NCBI GenBank assembly: GCA_028583685.1
Contig: JAMXIF010001253.1
Span: forward strand, 101,336,677-101,400,676
DNA length: 64,000 nucleotides
Source of the DNA: Petaurus breviceps papuanus
Lineage: Eukaryota > Chordata > Mammalia > Diprotodontia > Petauridae
Reading direction: 5' to 3'
The notes under the pieces were generated by a model. It was not told the origin of the DNA, did not search any database, and was given only the letters and a program-made list of their open reading frames with translations. Positions 55,480-64,000 of this stretch are shown here, piece by piece (position 1 is the stretch's first letter; each line of letters opens with the position of its first letter). The translations under genes were made by a program, and so were the position numbers.

Positions 55480-55670
55480 AGTTTAGTGAATAAAGCATGA
55501 GATTGGAAGCCAGGAGAGTTGAGTTCTAGTCATGTCTCATTCTGCCAGCAACTGGAGGTATAAATTTAAATTAGGTTTCAGTTTCTTCATATGTAAAGTG
55601 AGAGACATCAGATTAGATGAGACAGTGGATTAGATGGTCTCTAAGACGTATCAAGTGGTCAACAGACCTA
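55480..55670 (+). mobile_element. MIR SINE
   Basis: TTTAGTGAATAAAGCATGAG, GAAGCCAGGAGAGTTGAGTT, CAGTTTCTTCATATGTAAAG and GATTAGATGGTCTCTAAGAC. Confidence 0.75.
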
Positions 55671-55779
55671 AAAGTTCAAGAATCATTGTTTTATAGGAAA
55701 ATAAATCATATCACAAATGACAGAACCTCATATTTACAGGGTATTTATGACATTCCTTTTAATCCACTGAATTTTTATA

Positions 55780-55985
55780 AGCCAACATTAAGTAATTACC
55801 ATAATAGCACAGTCAAGTAGACAAAGAACAGCCACTATTATCTCCATTCTAAAGACAGAGAAATTGAAAACAGAAAGAATTTGAATGCCCAGAGTCTATC
55901 AGTAGTATAGAAAAGGATTTGGGGAATAGAACTTAGCTCTCCAGACTACACTAATCATGTACCATGCTGCCTTCTAGTCTCCTTT
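55780..55985 (-). mobile_element. MIR SINE, reversed, degenerate
   Basis: CACTATTATCTCCATTCTAA, AGACAGAGAAATTGAAAACA and CCAGAGTCTATCAGTAGTAT. Confidence 0.55.
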
Positions 55986-56299
55986 CATCAATCAAGTAGT
56001 CATATTCTTGGACGATGTGCAATAGCTTGGGGGAAAAAATTGACCAATTCACTTACCTTTTCAGAAATCATAGGGCTATAGTGTGGGCAGGGAGCACCAG
56101 AACAGTGTCCTAGGAATGATTGCACTGGCCAGGACATTCCTGACGTCCATTACCATTTGAGTTGCTCAGCAACCACCCTCCAGTGGAGACTCGAAGAGGG
56201 CTTCGAAGTCTGTCTTGGCTTAAATTGCTCTGGCCTTTGAGCTGGTATGTTAATAAGGAGATAAGGAAGGGGCATAGGGAAGCTGTGCAGAACACAGGA
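55986..56299. other. Unclassified DNA
   Basis: No recognised feature. Confidence 0.4.
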
Positions 56300-56465
56300 A
56301 GCTAGACAGGGAATCTAGTTCATGGTCAGCTCTCCACTAACTATCGAGGTAACACTGATTAGATCACTTCCCTTCTCTGACTCATTTCCTTGTTTGCAAA
56401 AATGAGGGGATGACTTTTAAATCCTGAGTTCCCATCCTACTTAAGTTTTATGTAATGTCTAAAAG
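56300..56465 (+). mobile_element. MIR SINE
   Basis: GACAGGGAATCTAGTTCATG, CTTCCCTTCTCTGACTCATT and AATCCTGAGTTCCCATCC. 56466-56870 is unclassified. Confidence 0.6.
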
Positions 56466-57018
56466 TTCATTAACCATTAGTTCTCCCCTTGTGCATATGC
56501 ACTGTTCCCTGTAGGACTGTGTAGACATTTCCATGAAGCCAGGATTCATTCATTCAACCACTGTAAGTACATGATTATATTAGTCAATTTTTAAAAAACC
56601 TGTTATGTGTCATATTTTGTAGAATAATACTGCTGAAATAAACTTTAAAAAGCCCACCGGCACAAAAGTGCCTCTAAGGCCACTTATGAAAAACTAACTT
56701 CTACCTGTCCCCTTTTCTATCTTCCTCTTTTTATTTTTCTTTCCTTACTCCCCATCATCTATCTCCAGCCTGCCAGTGGTACCTATAAGCATGAGTGACA
56801 AACAAAAAAGATCCTGATTCCTTGCAGATTTTGAGGGCTAAGGACCCCGCAACTGTCCCTAGTAGCCTGTTCCAATTTTTTCTCAGTCATGAGGTTCTTG
56901 TTTGTAGCTGATGAAAGGGCTTTAGTTTAAACCCATTTCAGTTCTGTCTTGCCTGTACCTAAAATATCCCTGATGGATATCCTTGTCATAAACATTCTTC
57001 AAATACTTGAACAAGATA

Positions 57019-57275
57019 CCTGTCAGGAGGCAGCTAGGTGGGGTAGCATATAGAGTGCTGGGCCTGGAGTCTGGAAGATTTTTTTCCTGACTTCAAATCT
57101 GGCCTCAGACACTTACTAGCTGTGTGACCCTGGACAAGTCACTTAACCCTGTTTGTCTCAGTTCCTCATCTGTAACTGGAGAGAGAAATAGCAAACCACT
57201 CCAGTATCTTTGCCAAAGAAAACACCAAATGGGGTCACAAAGAGTCAGACACAACTGAACAACAATTGATAGCTG
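57019..57275 (+). mobile_element. WSINE1-like SINE in L3
   Basis: GGAGGCAGCTAGGTGGGGTA, GCTGGGCCTGGAGTCTGGAA, GACCCTGGACAAGTCACTTA, CACTCCAGTATCTTTGCCAA and GGGGTCACAAAGAGTCAGAC. CTGTCAGG before it and CTGTCAAG after it may be the target duplication. Confidence 0.92.
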
Positions 57276-57525
57276 TCAAGCGTAAACTTTTTCTTTAGTC
57301 TAAGAAACCCAATTCCTTTTGGTTTTCCTATATACCAATTTCCCACTCCTTTAAATTATCATTGTTACTGTTTGAACCTTCTCCAGTTTTTCTACATCTT
57401 TTCAAAAGTATGGTAACCAAAATCATCAACACTCATATGTATTTGACTAATGCAAAATATATTGAGGTATTTTTCAACCACTGGATAACCAAATTCTTAA
57501 TATATTTTAGACTCTGCCCATTTCC

Positions 57526-57625
57526 NNNNNNNNNNNNNNNNNNNNNNNNNNNNNNNNNNNNNNNNNNNNNNNNNNNNNNNNNNNNNNNNNNNNNNNNNNN
57601 NNNNNNNNNNNNNNNNNNNNNNNNN
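57526..57625. other. Assembly gap of exactly 100 N
   Basis: A round 100-N run usually denotes a gap of unknown size. L3 sequence lies on both sides in the same direction. The 158-codon frame spanning it (57362-57838) is not meaningful. Confidence 0.98.
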
Positions 57626-57844
57626 ACACACTATTGCATTGCTGGTTTGTCCACCATGACCTCATATCTTCTTCTTTTATATTTGTGCCTGGCCAACATT
57701 TTTATGTCCTGTACTGGTGATCTTGTGTTTTTGTCCCAAATATACCACTTTACATTTGCCTCTGTTGAATTTGTCTTCTTTTTCACAGGCCCATTTATCC
57801 ATTTTGTCAAGGCTGTTTTGAATCTATTTGTTTATTAGCATTTG

Positions 57845-58385
57845 TTTTTAAAGCTTTGAGTACCAGATTCTTTCTCTTCTTCCCTCCTTACCCACCCCAA
57901 CTAAGAAGACAAGCAATTCAGCAATTCAATATAGGTTATGCATATGCAGCTATGCAACACATTTCCATAATAGTTATATTGTGAAAGACTAACTATATTT
58001 CCCTCCATCCTATCCCACCCACCATTTGTTCTATTTTCTTCTTTGACCCTGTTCCTTTTCAAAAGTGTTTGCTTTTGACTACCCCCTCCCCCTATCTGCC
58101 CTGCCTTATCCCCTTCCCCCGCTACTTTCCTGTAGGGTAAGATACCCAACTGAGTGTGTATGTTATTCCCTCCTTAAGCCAAATCCAATGAGAGTAAGGT
58201 TGACCCATTCCCTTTCACCTTACAGCTCTTCCCCTCCATTGTAATAGCTTTCTCTTTACTCTTATGTGAAATAATTTGCCCCATTCTATCTCTCTCTCCT
58301 CCCAATATATTCCTCTCTCACCCCTTAATTTTATTTTTTTAGGTACCATCCCTTCATTTGAATTTATTTTTTGTCTTTCACAGTT
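57845..58385 (-). mobile_element. L1-associated fragment, reversed, in L3
   Basis: GATACCCAACTGAGTGTGTA, TTATTCCCTCCTTAAGCCAA, TAATTTGCCCCATTCTATCT and CCTCTCTCACCCCTTAATTT match a block I recall from reversed marsupial L1s. It separates L3 parts. The exact L1 region is not certain. Confidence 0.5.
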
Positions 58386-58561
58386 TTAAGAATCTTACCA
58401 AATTTAAGAGTATCTGTAGCTTTCATTGCATATTCTCAATTCCCTTCATCTGTGTCATAAATATAGATGTTGACTAGAATAGACCTCAAGACTAATCTCT
58501 GGTACACCACTTAAAACAACCATCCAGGCTGATATGAGACAATTGATAGCCATCCTTTAAG

Positions 58562-58808
58562 TCTGATAATAATAATAGCATTTATATAATGTGTTTTGAG
58601 TTTGCGAAGCACTTTACAAATATTATCTCATTCGATCCTTACAACAAGGATGTGTGGAGGCACCTGCGTGGAATGAGGAATGAGGAAACTGGGGGAGACA
58701 GAGGTTAAGTGACTTGATCAGGGTCACCTAGCTGGTAAATGTCTAAGGCTGATTTTGAACCCAGATCTTCCTGACTCCAGGTCCAGCATTCTATTCACTG
58801 TGTCTCTG
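58562..58808 (-). mobile_element. MIR/CORE-SINE, reversed, in L3
   Basis: TAATAATAATAGCATTTATA, CGAAGCACTTTACAAATATT, CAGAGGTTAAGTGACTTGAT, CCAGATCTTCCTGACTCCAG. Confidence 0.85.
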
Positions 58809-59100
58809 AAACAACCCTGAAATCAATTATTGATTTATCCCAAAACAATATAATCAAAATTTGCCTATTCTTTAGCGAACTGTCAATGAGGCTGTCAGGT
58901 AAAATAGAATAAAAAAATCTTACTGAAATTAAGGCAGAGAAAAGTGACATATGTAGCATATCTGGGCTATCATTCTGTCATAGACGGAAATTCAATTGGT
59001 CTGGCATGATTTATTCTTCACAAAGGCATTTGGACAGCTTTCTTCCAGATATCTTTGGTACATTGTTTATTTCCTGTTCTGAACATTGAACTGGAAAGCA

Positions 59101-60180
59101 ACTGCACTAATCAATTAATTGAACTTGATTCAACATATTTGAATTAAAAACTCTATCCCACATACTTTTTGCAAAATTATAAACAATTCCCTTCATTCAT
59201 GTTCTAGTTCTATGTCTCATCATGATATGGAGGTACCCCTGGCTTCTCTATGCTAATAAAGAATAAATTTCTACTTAAATGGATGGACTTCAAGTACAGA
59301 CCGAGCAACAAATCACTTATCTGTTATTGGAGGATCAGCCTTACTGAGGACTGATAGGCTCATCATGAGAAGGTTACTCATCAGAAAATGACTTTTTTTT
59401 TGGTCTTAGCAACTCATAAAAACTGTCTACTAAGACACGGAGGGGTTATGACTCACCCTGACGAACTTATGGCTCTTTCAAAATGTATACAAACTTGATA
59501 AAAGTGGGCAGAGATGTAACTAGTGTAGGGAGACTGGGGCTTTGCCCCAAGTGCCACATCTGGACAGACAGGATGCACATTCACCAAGGGGGGAGGGGAT
59601 GGTTTCCTCCCATATCCCCTACATCATGGTCCTCTGCCATCCTGAACCACCACAGGGTATGACTGCACCTGAGTCTACATCCCCAAGGTGCTATCACCAT
59701 GGTGTCCCTCTCCTTGAGCCCATCTTCTCCCACATATCCTCTAGGGCAAGGGCTACATTGTCTGGATGACTATTAACCTGCTTTTCTGATGCAGTGACAC
59801 CTAACTTTGGACTGTACTCTGTATCATGGCTACTCTCCCTCCCTCTAATGAATGTGCTCAGGTAACAAAATTCCTAGTTAGAGCTCTGAATAGCAGCACC
59901 TCGTGGTGACACTGTCAAAAACAAGTATTTTATTTCTTCTCCTGCTTTGAGGTATAGGGGTTCAAGGGACAAATAAGATTGTGTACTACCACAATGAAAT
60001 GAAATCGTCAGGCATATATTTCTCTAAGTACAGTTTGCTGTCAAAAATCTAATAAACACTGAAGTATGATGTCGGCGATAATCAGTTCTAACCAAGCTCC
60101 AAATACCTAGAAGTTCAATTCCATTAAGTATACAGCTTGAGCTCACAGCTTCTAAACATGAGGCCTCTCTTAACACTATC
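59101..60180. other. Unclassified DNA; possible DNA-transposon trace
   Basis: No gene. Around 59507-59560, GAGATGTAACTAGTGTAGGG with ACTGGGGCTTTGCCCCAAGT resembles the tip of a repeat I cannot name. The 75-codon frame at 59542-59769 has no motif. Confidence 0.35.
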
Positions 60181-60545
60181 ATAAACATTGTGATTATGAT
60201 AAATGCTTCCATATCTGCTTATTTCAAGCATAAATGCTTTCCTTCTTTTTACAGACAATTTGGGATAAGGCAAATGCCATCAATCCCATTTATATTCATT
60301 TGCAGTCTCAGCCAACATTTAAATCCAAGGCTCCAGAGAACAGCAAAATGTCTTAAATTAATACATTACAACTTCACTGCCTAATGCCAGAGACTGATGG
60401 GAAATTGGCCTCCCCCATGGTACTGTAAAGAATATTCATTTTTCCATCTGGAAACTGAGCATTTGTAAGGATATTGAAAACCGGTGTGATTTCAATAGCT
60501 ATATAAACTTCACGAGCTCATAAGGCATTTTTTCACTTTTATGAA
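60181..60545. other. Single-copy block, candidate conserved non-coding DNA
   Basis: No repeat recognised. Motif-rich and of balanced composition, for example CATTTATATTCATTTGCAGT, CCTAATGCCAGAGACTGATG, GAATATTCATTTTTCCATC. It looks unlike the surrounding decayed repeats. No open frame of note. Confidence 0.35.
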
Positions 60546-60549
60546 ATGG

Positions 60550-60640
60550 ATTTCATTGTAGGGAGACATCATGGCTTAATGGATAGAAAGCTGGTCTTTA
60601 GGATAGGGTTTTGCTTATACCCAGAATGATCTGACATGGT
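60550..60640 (+). mobile_element. SINE head
   Basis: CATCATGGCTTAATGGATAG, AAAGCTGGTCTTTAGGATAG: tRNA-like SINE head only. 60641-60845 may be the rest of the same element or unrelated. Confidence 0.5.
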
Positions 60641-60845
60641 GGCACCCATGTGGAAGACAATAGGCACCGGCTTCTGGGAGAAGTCATTCTGTATTCCCTT
60701 ACATGGGTGGCTGTGCAGCCAGAACAGGCTACATCTCAGAACCTCCCAGACTGGGGTGGTCTCTCTTTCTTTTAAAGCTATGTTTGGGGGTGAAGGTCTT
60801 GTGCCTCCACAACATGGCCACCATTCACTAAGCTGAGGCAAAAGG

Positions 60846-61535
60846 AAGGTGGTTCTTTTTCCTTTCCCACCTTGGGCTCTGTGGAACCTAGAAATGGGTT
60901 TGGAGTTTTAGTTTTATTTTGTTCATCTTTTTTCAGTTCTCAGCTGAGGCAAAGGAGTCCCAATGCTTGGGAGTATAAACCATGGAGACCTGGGATTCCA
61001 GGGATTCCAGGCCAGAGGTAGCTGCCTGCTCAGAAGGCAAGTCCTGAAAAGTCAGGGTGCCAGCAATCAAGGCCAAGGGGGTTTTGGACTTGGAACTTGG
61101 TGGAATTATGCTACATAGAAACTGAGTCAAACTGTTAATCTAATACCCCTCTGTTCTCCAGAGACTAAGGGGTGTGTAAGGGGGGATTTATCTCCTCAGG
61201 TATTAGAGGGAAATGCTTATATATTTGATCTTGATGTATTTTTGGAGTGCTGGAGTATCCTAAAATCAGGAGGTAATAATCAGTGGAGGATCATCAGTGG
61301 CAGAGATTAGACACCCACTAAATTCCATGAAGGGTATTGAAGATCCCTAAGGGAGGGGTAAAATGTAACACACATGGCCTTCAGGCAGTGGGGGCCAGAC
61401 TGTTATCATGGATGGTTCTTTGAGTAAGGGGCAAAGAGGGATATGTCAGAAAATGAAGGTGGCACAACAAAAGATATCAATGAAGATTTTGTTTTAAAAA
61501 GTTTTTCATGGACTGGGTCTTGATGAATTTTTTGT
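60846..61535. other. Unclassified DNA
   Basis: No recognised feature. A short direct repeat of GGGATTCCA occurs near 60992-61010. Confidence 0.4.
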
Positions 61536-61539
61536 TGTT

Positions 61540-61790
61540 CCGTTGTTTGAAGTCATGTCCAACTCTTTGTGACACCATTTGGGATTTTCTTGGCAAAGAC
61601 ACTGGAGTGGTTTGCCATTTTCTTCTCCAGCTCATTTTATAAATGAGGAAACTGAGGCAAAAAGTGTTAAGTGACTTGTTCAAGGTGACATAGCTAGTGA
61701 CCGTCTGAGGCCAGATTTGAACTCAGAAAGATGAGTCTTCCTGATTCCAGGCCTAGCACTCTATCTTACCACCACTTAGCTACCCTACTG
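61540..61790 (-). mobile_element. WSINE1-like SINE, reversed
   Basis: GTTGTTTGAAGTCATGTCCA, TTTTCTTGGCAAAGACACTG, GTTTGCCATTTTCTTCTCCA, ATGAGGAAACTGAGGCAAAA and TTCCTGATTCCAGGCCTAGC. Confidence 0.88.
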
Positions 61791-61799
61791 TCAATATTA

Positions 61800-62085
61800 G
61801 TAGTCTAGTCAAGTAAAAAGTATTTATTGAGTGCCTACTATGTGTCGGACTGCTTAGTACTGTCAATAAAAAAAAAAAAGATTAAGGAGGACGGAGAAGG
61901 GCTTCTTGCAAAAGGTGAGACTAGTTAAGCTTGAAGGAAGGGATTGGGGGAAAAGCTGGGAGGTAGAGATGAGGAAGGAGAGACTTCCAGATGTGGGGGA
62001 CAGTCAGTGAAATGCCCTGAGTTGGGAGATGGTGTGAGAAGAACAGCAAGGAGGCCACAGGAACTAGGAGAAATGAAATTCTCTC
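61800..62085 (-). mobile_element. L2 3' end, reversed
   Basis: GTATTTATTGAGTGCCTACT, then (after an A-run at 61869-61880) AGGGCTTCTTGCAAAAGGTG, AAGCTTGAAGGAAGGGATTG, ATGTGGGGGACAGTCAGTGA and GAACAGCAAGGAGGCCACAG. Confidence 0.8.
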
Positions 62086-63210
62086 TTCCTCTTCAGAATT
62101 CCAGTTTCTGTGACAGTTGCCAGAAGTTCCATGGAAATATGGAATATTGAGAGAATGGGAAGGAAATAGTATAGAAAGATACTTCCATGAGGACGAATCT
62201 CCACCTCACAAATAGAAATCCTTTTAGTGGAGGCTAACATCCAAAACTATCCCAGGGGCTGAGTTTCCTCTTTTGTTAGAACTGCTCTTCAGCAATTAAT
62301 GGGCTTTCCATTGTGTTTCCCAACTGTTCTGCACAAGTGAACCAAACCAGGAACCAGTTGAAGTCATTGAAGCTAATACTACTGGAGCTACTGTTTCCAT
62401 GGCTCCCATGAAGCCTCTTTGCCAAACTGATTGGATTTGCAATTCACTCGCTAAGCTTGTCTGCTTAGGACAACATAAGGCAGTGAACTTTTGCATATAG
62501 TGAAACTGGAGTTGCAGGGAAAAAAAGTCTTCTTAAGGAGGAGAGAAGTGAAGGCCTCAACTGGGGGATGGGATGGGGTGGAGGAGAGGAGGGATGGTTC
62601 AGCTAGAGTTTTACTGAGTCCTTCCTTCTTGGATACCTAGTGTTGCTCTATCTGGAATATTTCTATTTGGGGCAAGAATGAACATATGTCATATTCCAGC
62701 TCAATTGGAAAACTGTTGTTACTTAAAAAAAAAAAACACCACTTTTCATGCTAATGGAAATCTTAAGGCTGAGTATTAGATGTTTGGGGTATAAAAGGGC
62801 CTTTAAAATAAAATGAAGTGAAGGGAGTTCTGTTGCAATTAATGGAAGCAGTTCCACTGTGTAAAAGACCTGGGGAACTTGTATTCTTCTATGTGTTACA
62901 GCCTTGGAAACACTGCTTCAAACTTAACATATCTCTTGTGCTTTTTGACCCGTTACTAAGGTGCTTGGGAATTTGTCCAGAGAGCCAGGAAATCATTGCC
63001 CCCAAAGCCCCTGAAAGTCGCCCTAAACCAGGTCATTATCACCCTCTCTCTGAAAATCATGGGGCAGTGACAGCAGCTCTGCAAGCTTTGCTTGTCATTG
63101 TTATCATTTTCCTTTTGACAGTAATGGAAGGGTAGATATGATTAACTCAAGAGACTCTAAACAACCCTAATATCTTGAGGAACTTCTAATTTTTTAGCTA
63201 GATTCAGAAA
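62086..63210. other. Unclassified DNA
   Basis: The 105-codon frame at 62818-63135 has a hydrophobic end (VIVIIFLLTVMEG) but no known domain, no splice evidence and no start context, so it is not called. An A-run lies at 62726-62737. Confidence 0.4.
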
Positions 63211-63214
63211 AGGA

Positions 63215-63640
63215 ATAGAATGTCAGACACTCCTTGACTGTGTGACAAGTCACTTAACTTCTTGCTGTTTCAGTTTTCTTTAAAATGGGGATTATAACTA
63301 CTAAGTTCCAATCTAATAAGAATATTAGTAATTATTAGCATTTAATAACAGCAACAATATTGTCAGTCAATTAGCAATATTATGAATAATTAAAATTTAT
63401 TTTTATCATGAATAATTATTAATATCAACACAATAATGATAATTATGATGAAGTGGGTGCTTCATGTGAGTTTGTACTGCATATTTCCATTGGTATGAAA
63501 CCAGTGACCATATTGTACAAAATTATAGTTTTAGTGTGAATTCCAATAGGAATTCATTATTTGCATTAATCAGAATCTAGCAAGACTGAATAAAATAATT
63601 TACACAAAGCATTTTGCAAGTCTGAAAGTGCTATAGAAAT
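63215..63640 (+). mobile_element. MIR SINE with expanded AT-rich middle
   Basis: TGTGACAAGTCACTTAACTT and AAAATGGGGATTATAACTAC at the start; AAGCATTTTGCAAGTCTGAA and GTGCTATAGAAATGTTA at 63608-63645. Between them, 63310-63450 is an AATAATTA-rich stretch. Confidence 0.65.
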
Positions 63641-63650
63641 GTTACCAATG

Positions 63651-64000
63651 GGGGCAGAGTCAAGATGGCAAGTAGAAACAGGACTTCCTTGCAGCTCCAG
63701 CTTCCACCTCCCCCAATTCATGTAAAAAATGACTCTAGACAAACTTTGGAGCTACAGAACCCACAAAACGACACAGAGAAGCTAGCCTCCTACTGAGGAC
63801 AGCCCAGCAGGCAGGAAGAAAGTGGCCAGCGCAGTGCTCTGGGAGCCAACCCCAGCCCCACTTGAGCCAAGCCGGAGGTCTTAGCCCCAGGCGGCCTAAC
63901 CAGCCCCTGGCTAGAGGGACTTCAGATCACCAGCAGCTGTGGTGGTTTCCAGAATTATCAATACATAGATGCCAAGGACAAAGGGAGAGGTCAGTGCAGT
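63651..64000 (+). mobile_element. L1 5' end, cut by the window edge
   Basis: Starts GGGGCAGAGTCAAGATGGCA at 63651, the L1 5' terminus with a YY1-type site CAAGATGGC at 63661-63669. It then matches, block by block, the minus-strand copy at 39000-39661: GACTCTAGACAAACTTTGGA, GCTACAGAACCCACAAA, CACCAGCAGCTGTGG. Being 5'-complete, it may continue into ORF1 beyond the window. Confidence 0.85.

Larger units (their letters stand above)
56880..59100 (-). mobile_element. L3/CR1 LINE, reversed, interrupted
   Basis: Colinear minus-strand pieces: CATTCTTCAAATACTTGAAC (near 56993), TTGAACCTTCTCCAGTTTTT and AAAGTATGGTAACCAAAATC (57373-57423), CCACTTTACATTTGCCTCTG, GGCCCATTTATCCATTTTGT, then TCTCTGGTACACCACTTAAA (58497) and CTGGCATGATTTATTCTTCA (59001). 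These match the well-known reversed CR1/L3 series. Interrupted by a SINE(+), the assembly gap, an L1(-) and a SINE(-). No intact ORF. Confidence 0.8.

Noticed and set aside
57362-57838. 158-codon frame
   Set aside because: Spans 100 N and reversed L3 sequence; the frame is not continuous in real DNA.
62818-63135. 105-codon frame with a hydrophobic C-terminus as a small membrane protein
   Set aside because: No signal or family similarity, no promoter or splice context; one such frame is expected by chance in 64 kb.

Overview
This looks like an intergenic or intronic stretch of a marsupial nuclear genome. The evidence is the repeat content: tRNA-derived CORE-SINEs and MIRs with A-tails, a tRNA/RTE-type SINE resembling marsupial Mar1, long L2 pieces with reverse-transcriptase blocks, L3/CR1 relics, and L1 copies with marsupial-type 5' and 3' ends. 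I cannot fix the species. A 100-N run at 57526-57625 marks an assembly gap. I found no convincing host protein-coding exon, no tRNA or rRNA gene and no CRISPR array; almost every open reading frame lies in a repeat or in low-complexity sequence.

The most notable element is at 9132-11059: an almost complete pogo/Tigger-superfamily DNA transposon of the POGK-like kind. It has 23-bp terminal inverted repeats, a TA target duplication and a single-exon DDD transposase of about 434 codons that carries only two evident frameshifts. It sits inside an older L1 tail. A 371-bp internally deleted relative with the same ends lies 19 kb downstream at 30240-30610, giving an autonomous-type/MITE pair.

Layout. 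1-9.1 kb: Mar1-like and MIR SINEs, a palindromic MITE, a 1.2-kb L2 with a YADD motif, an L1 RT fragment and a reversed L2. 9.1-11.7 kb: the pogo element inside an L1. 11.7-30 kb: scattered SINE, L2 and L1 tails, a hAT element inside a SINE, one LTR-like fossil, and single-copy blocks. 30-37.5 kb: the MITE, a SINE with a perfect 16-bp target duplication, a GATA array and an apparently single-copy block at 34.5-36 kb. 37.9-45 kb: a dense nest in which an L2 was hit at one site by two minus-strand L1s and then by an L1 3' tail, followed by an L1(-) that contains an L1(+) that contains a SINE(-). 45-50 kb: two L2 copies interrupted by SINEs, and a TTTC array. 50-56.5 kb: L1 tails, an L3 fragment and unclassified DNA. 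56.8-59.1 kb: a minus-strand L3/CR1 interrupted by SINEs, an L1 piece and the assembly gap. 59-64 kb: single-copy DNA, SINEs, a reversed L2, and the 5' end of an L1 that runs off the window.

No genes here work together as an operon or pathway. The interest lies in the transposon pair, in the insertion history recorded by matching target duplications, and in a few repeat-free blocks that could be regulatory. Family names rest on remembered consensus features and were not checked by a search; coordinates of old repeats are approximate to about 10-30 bases.
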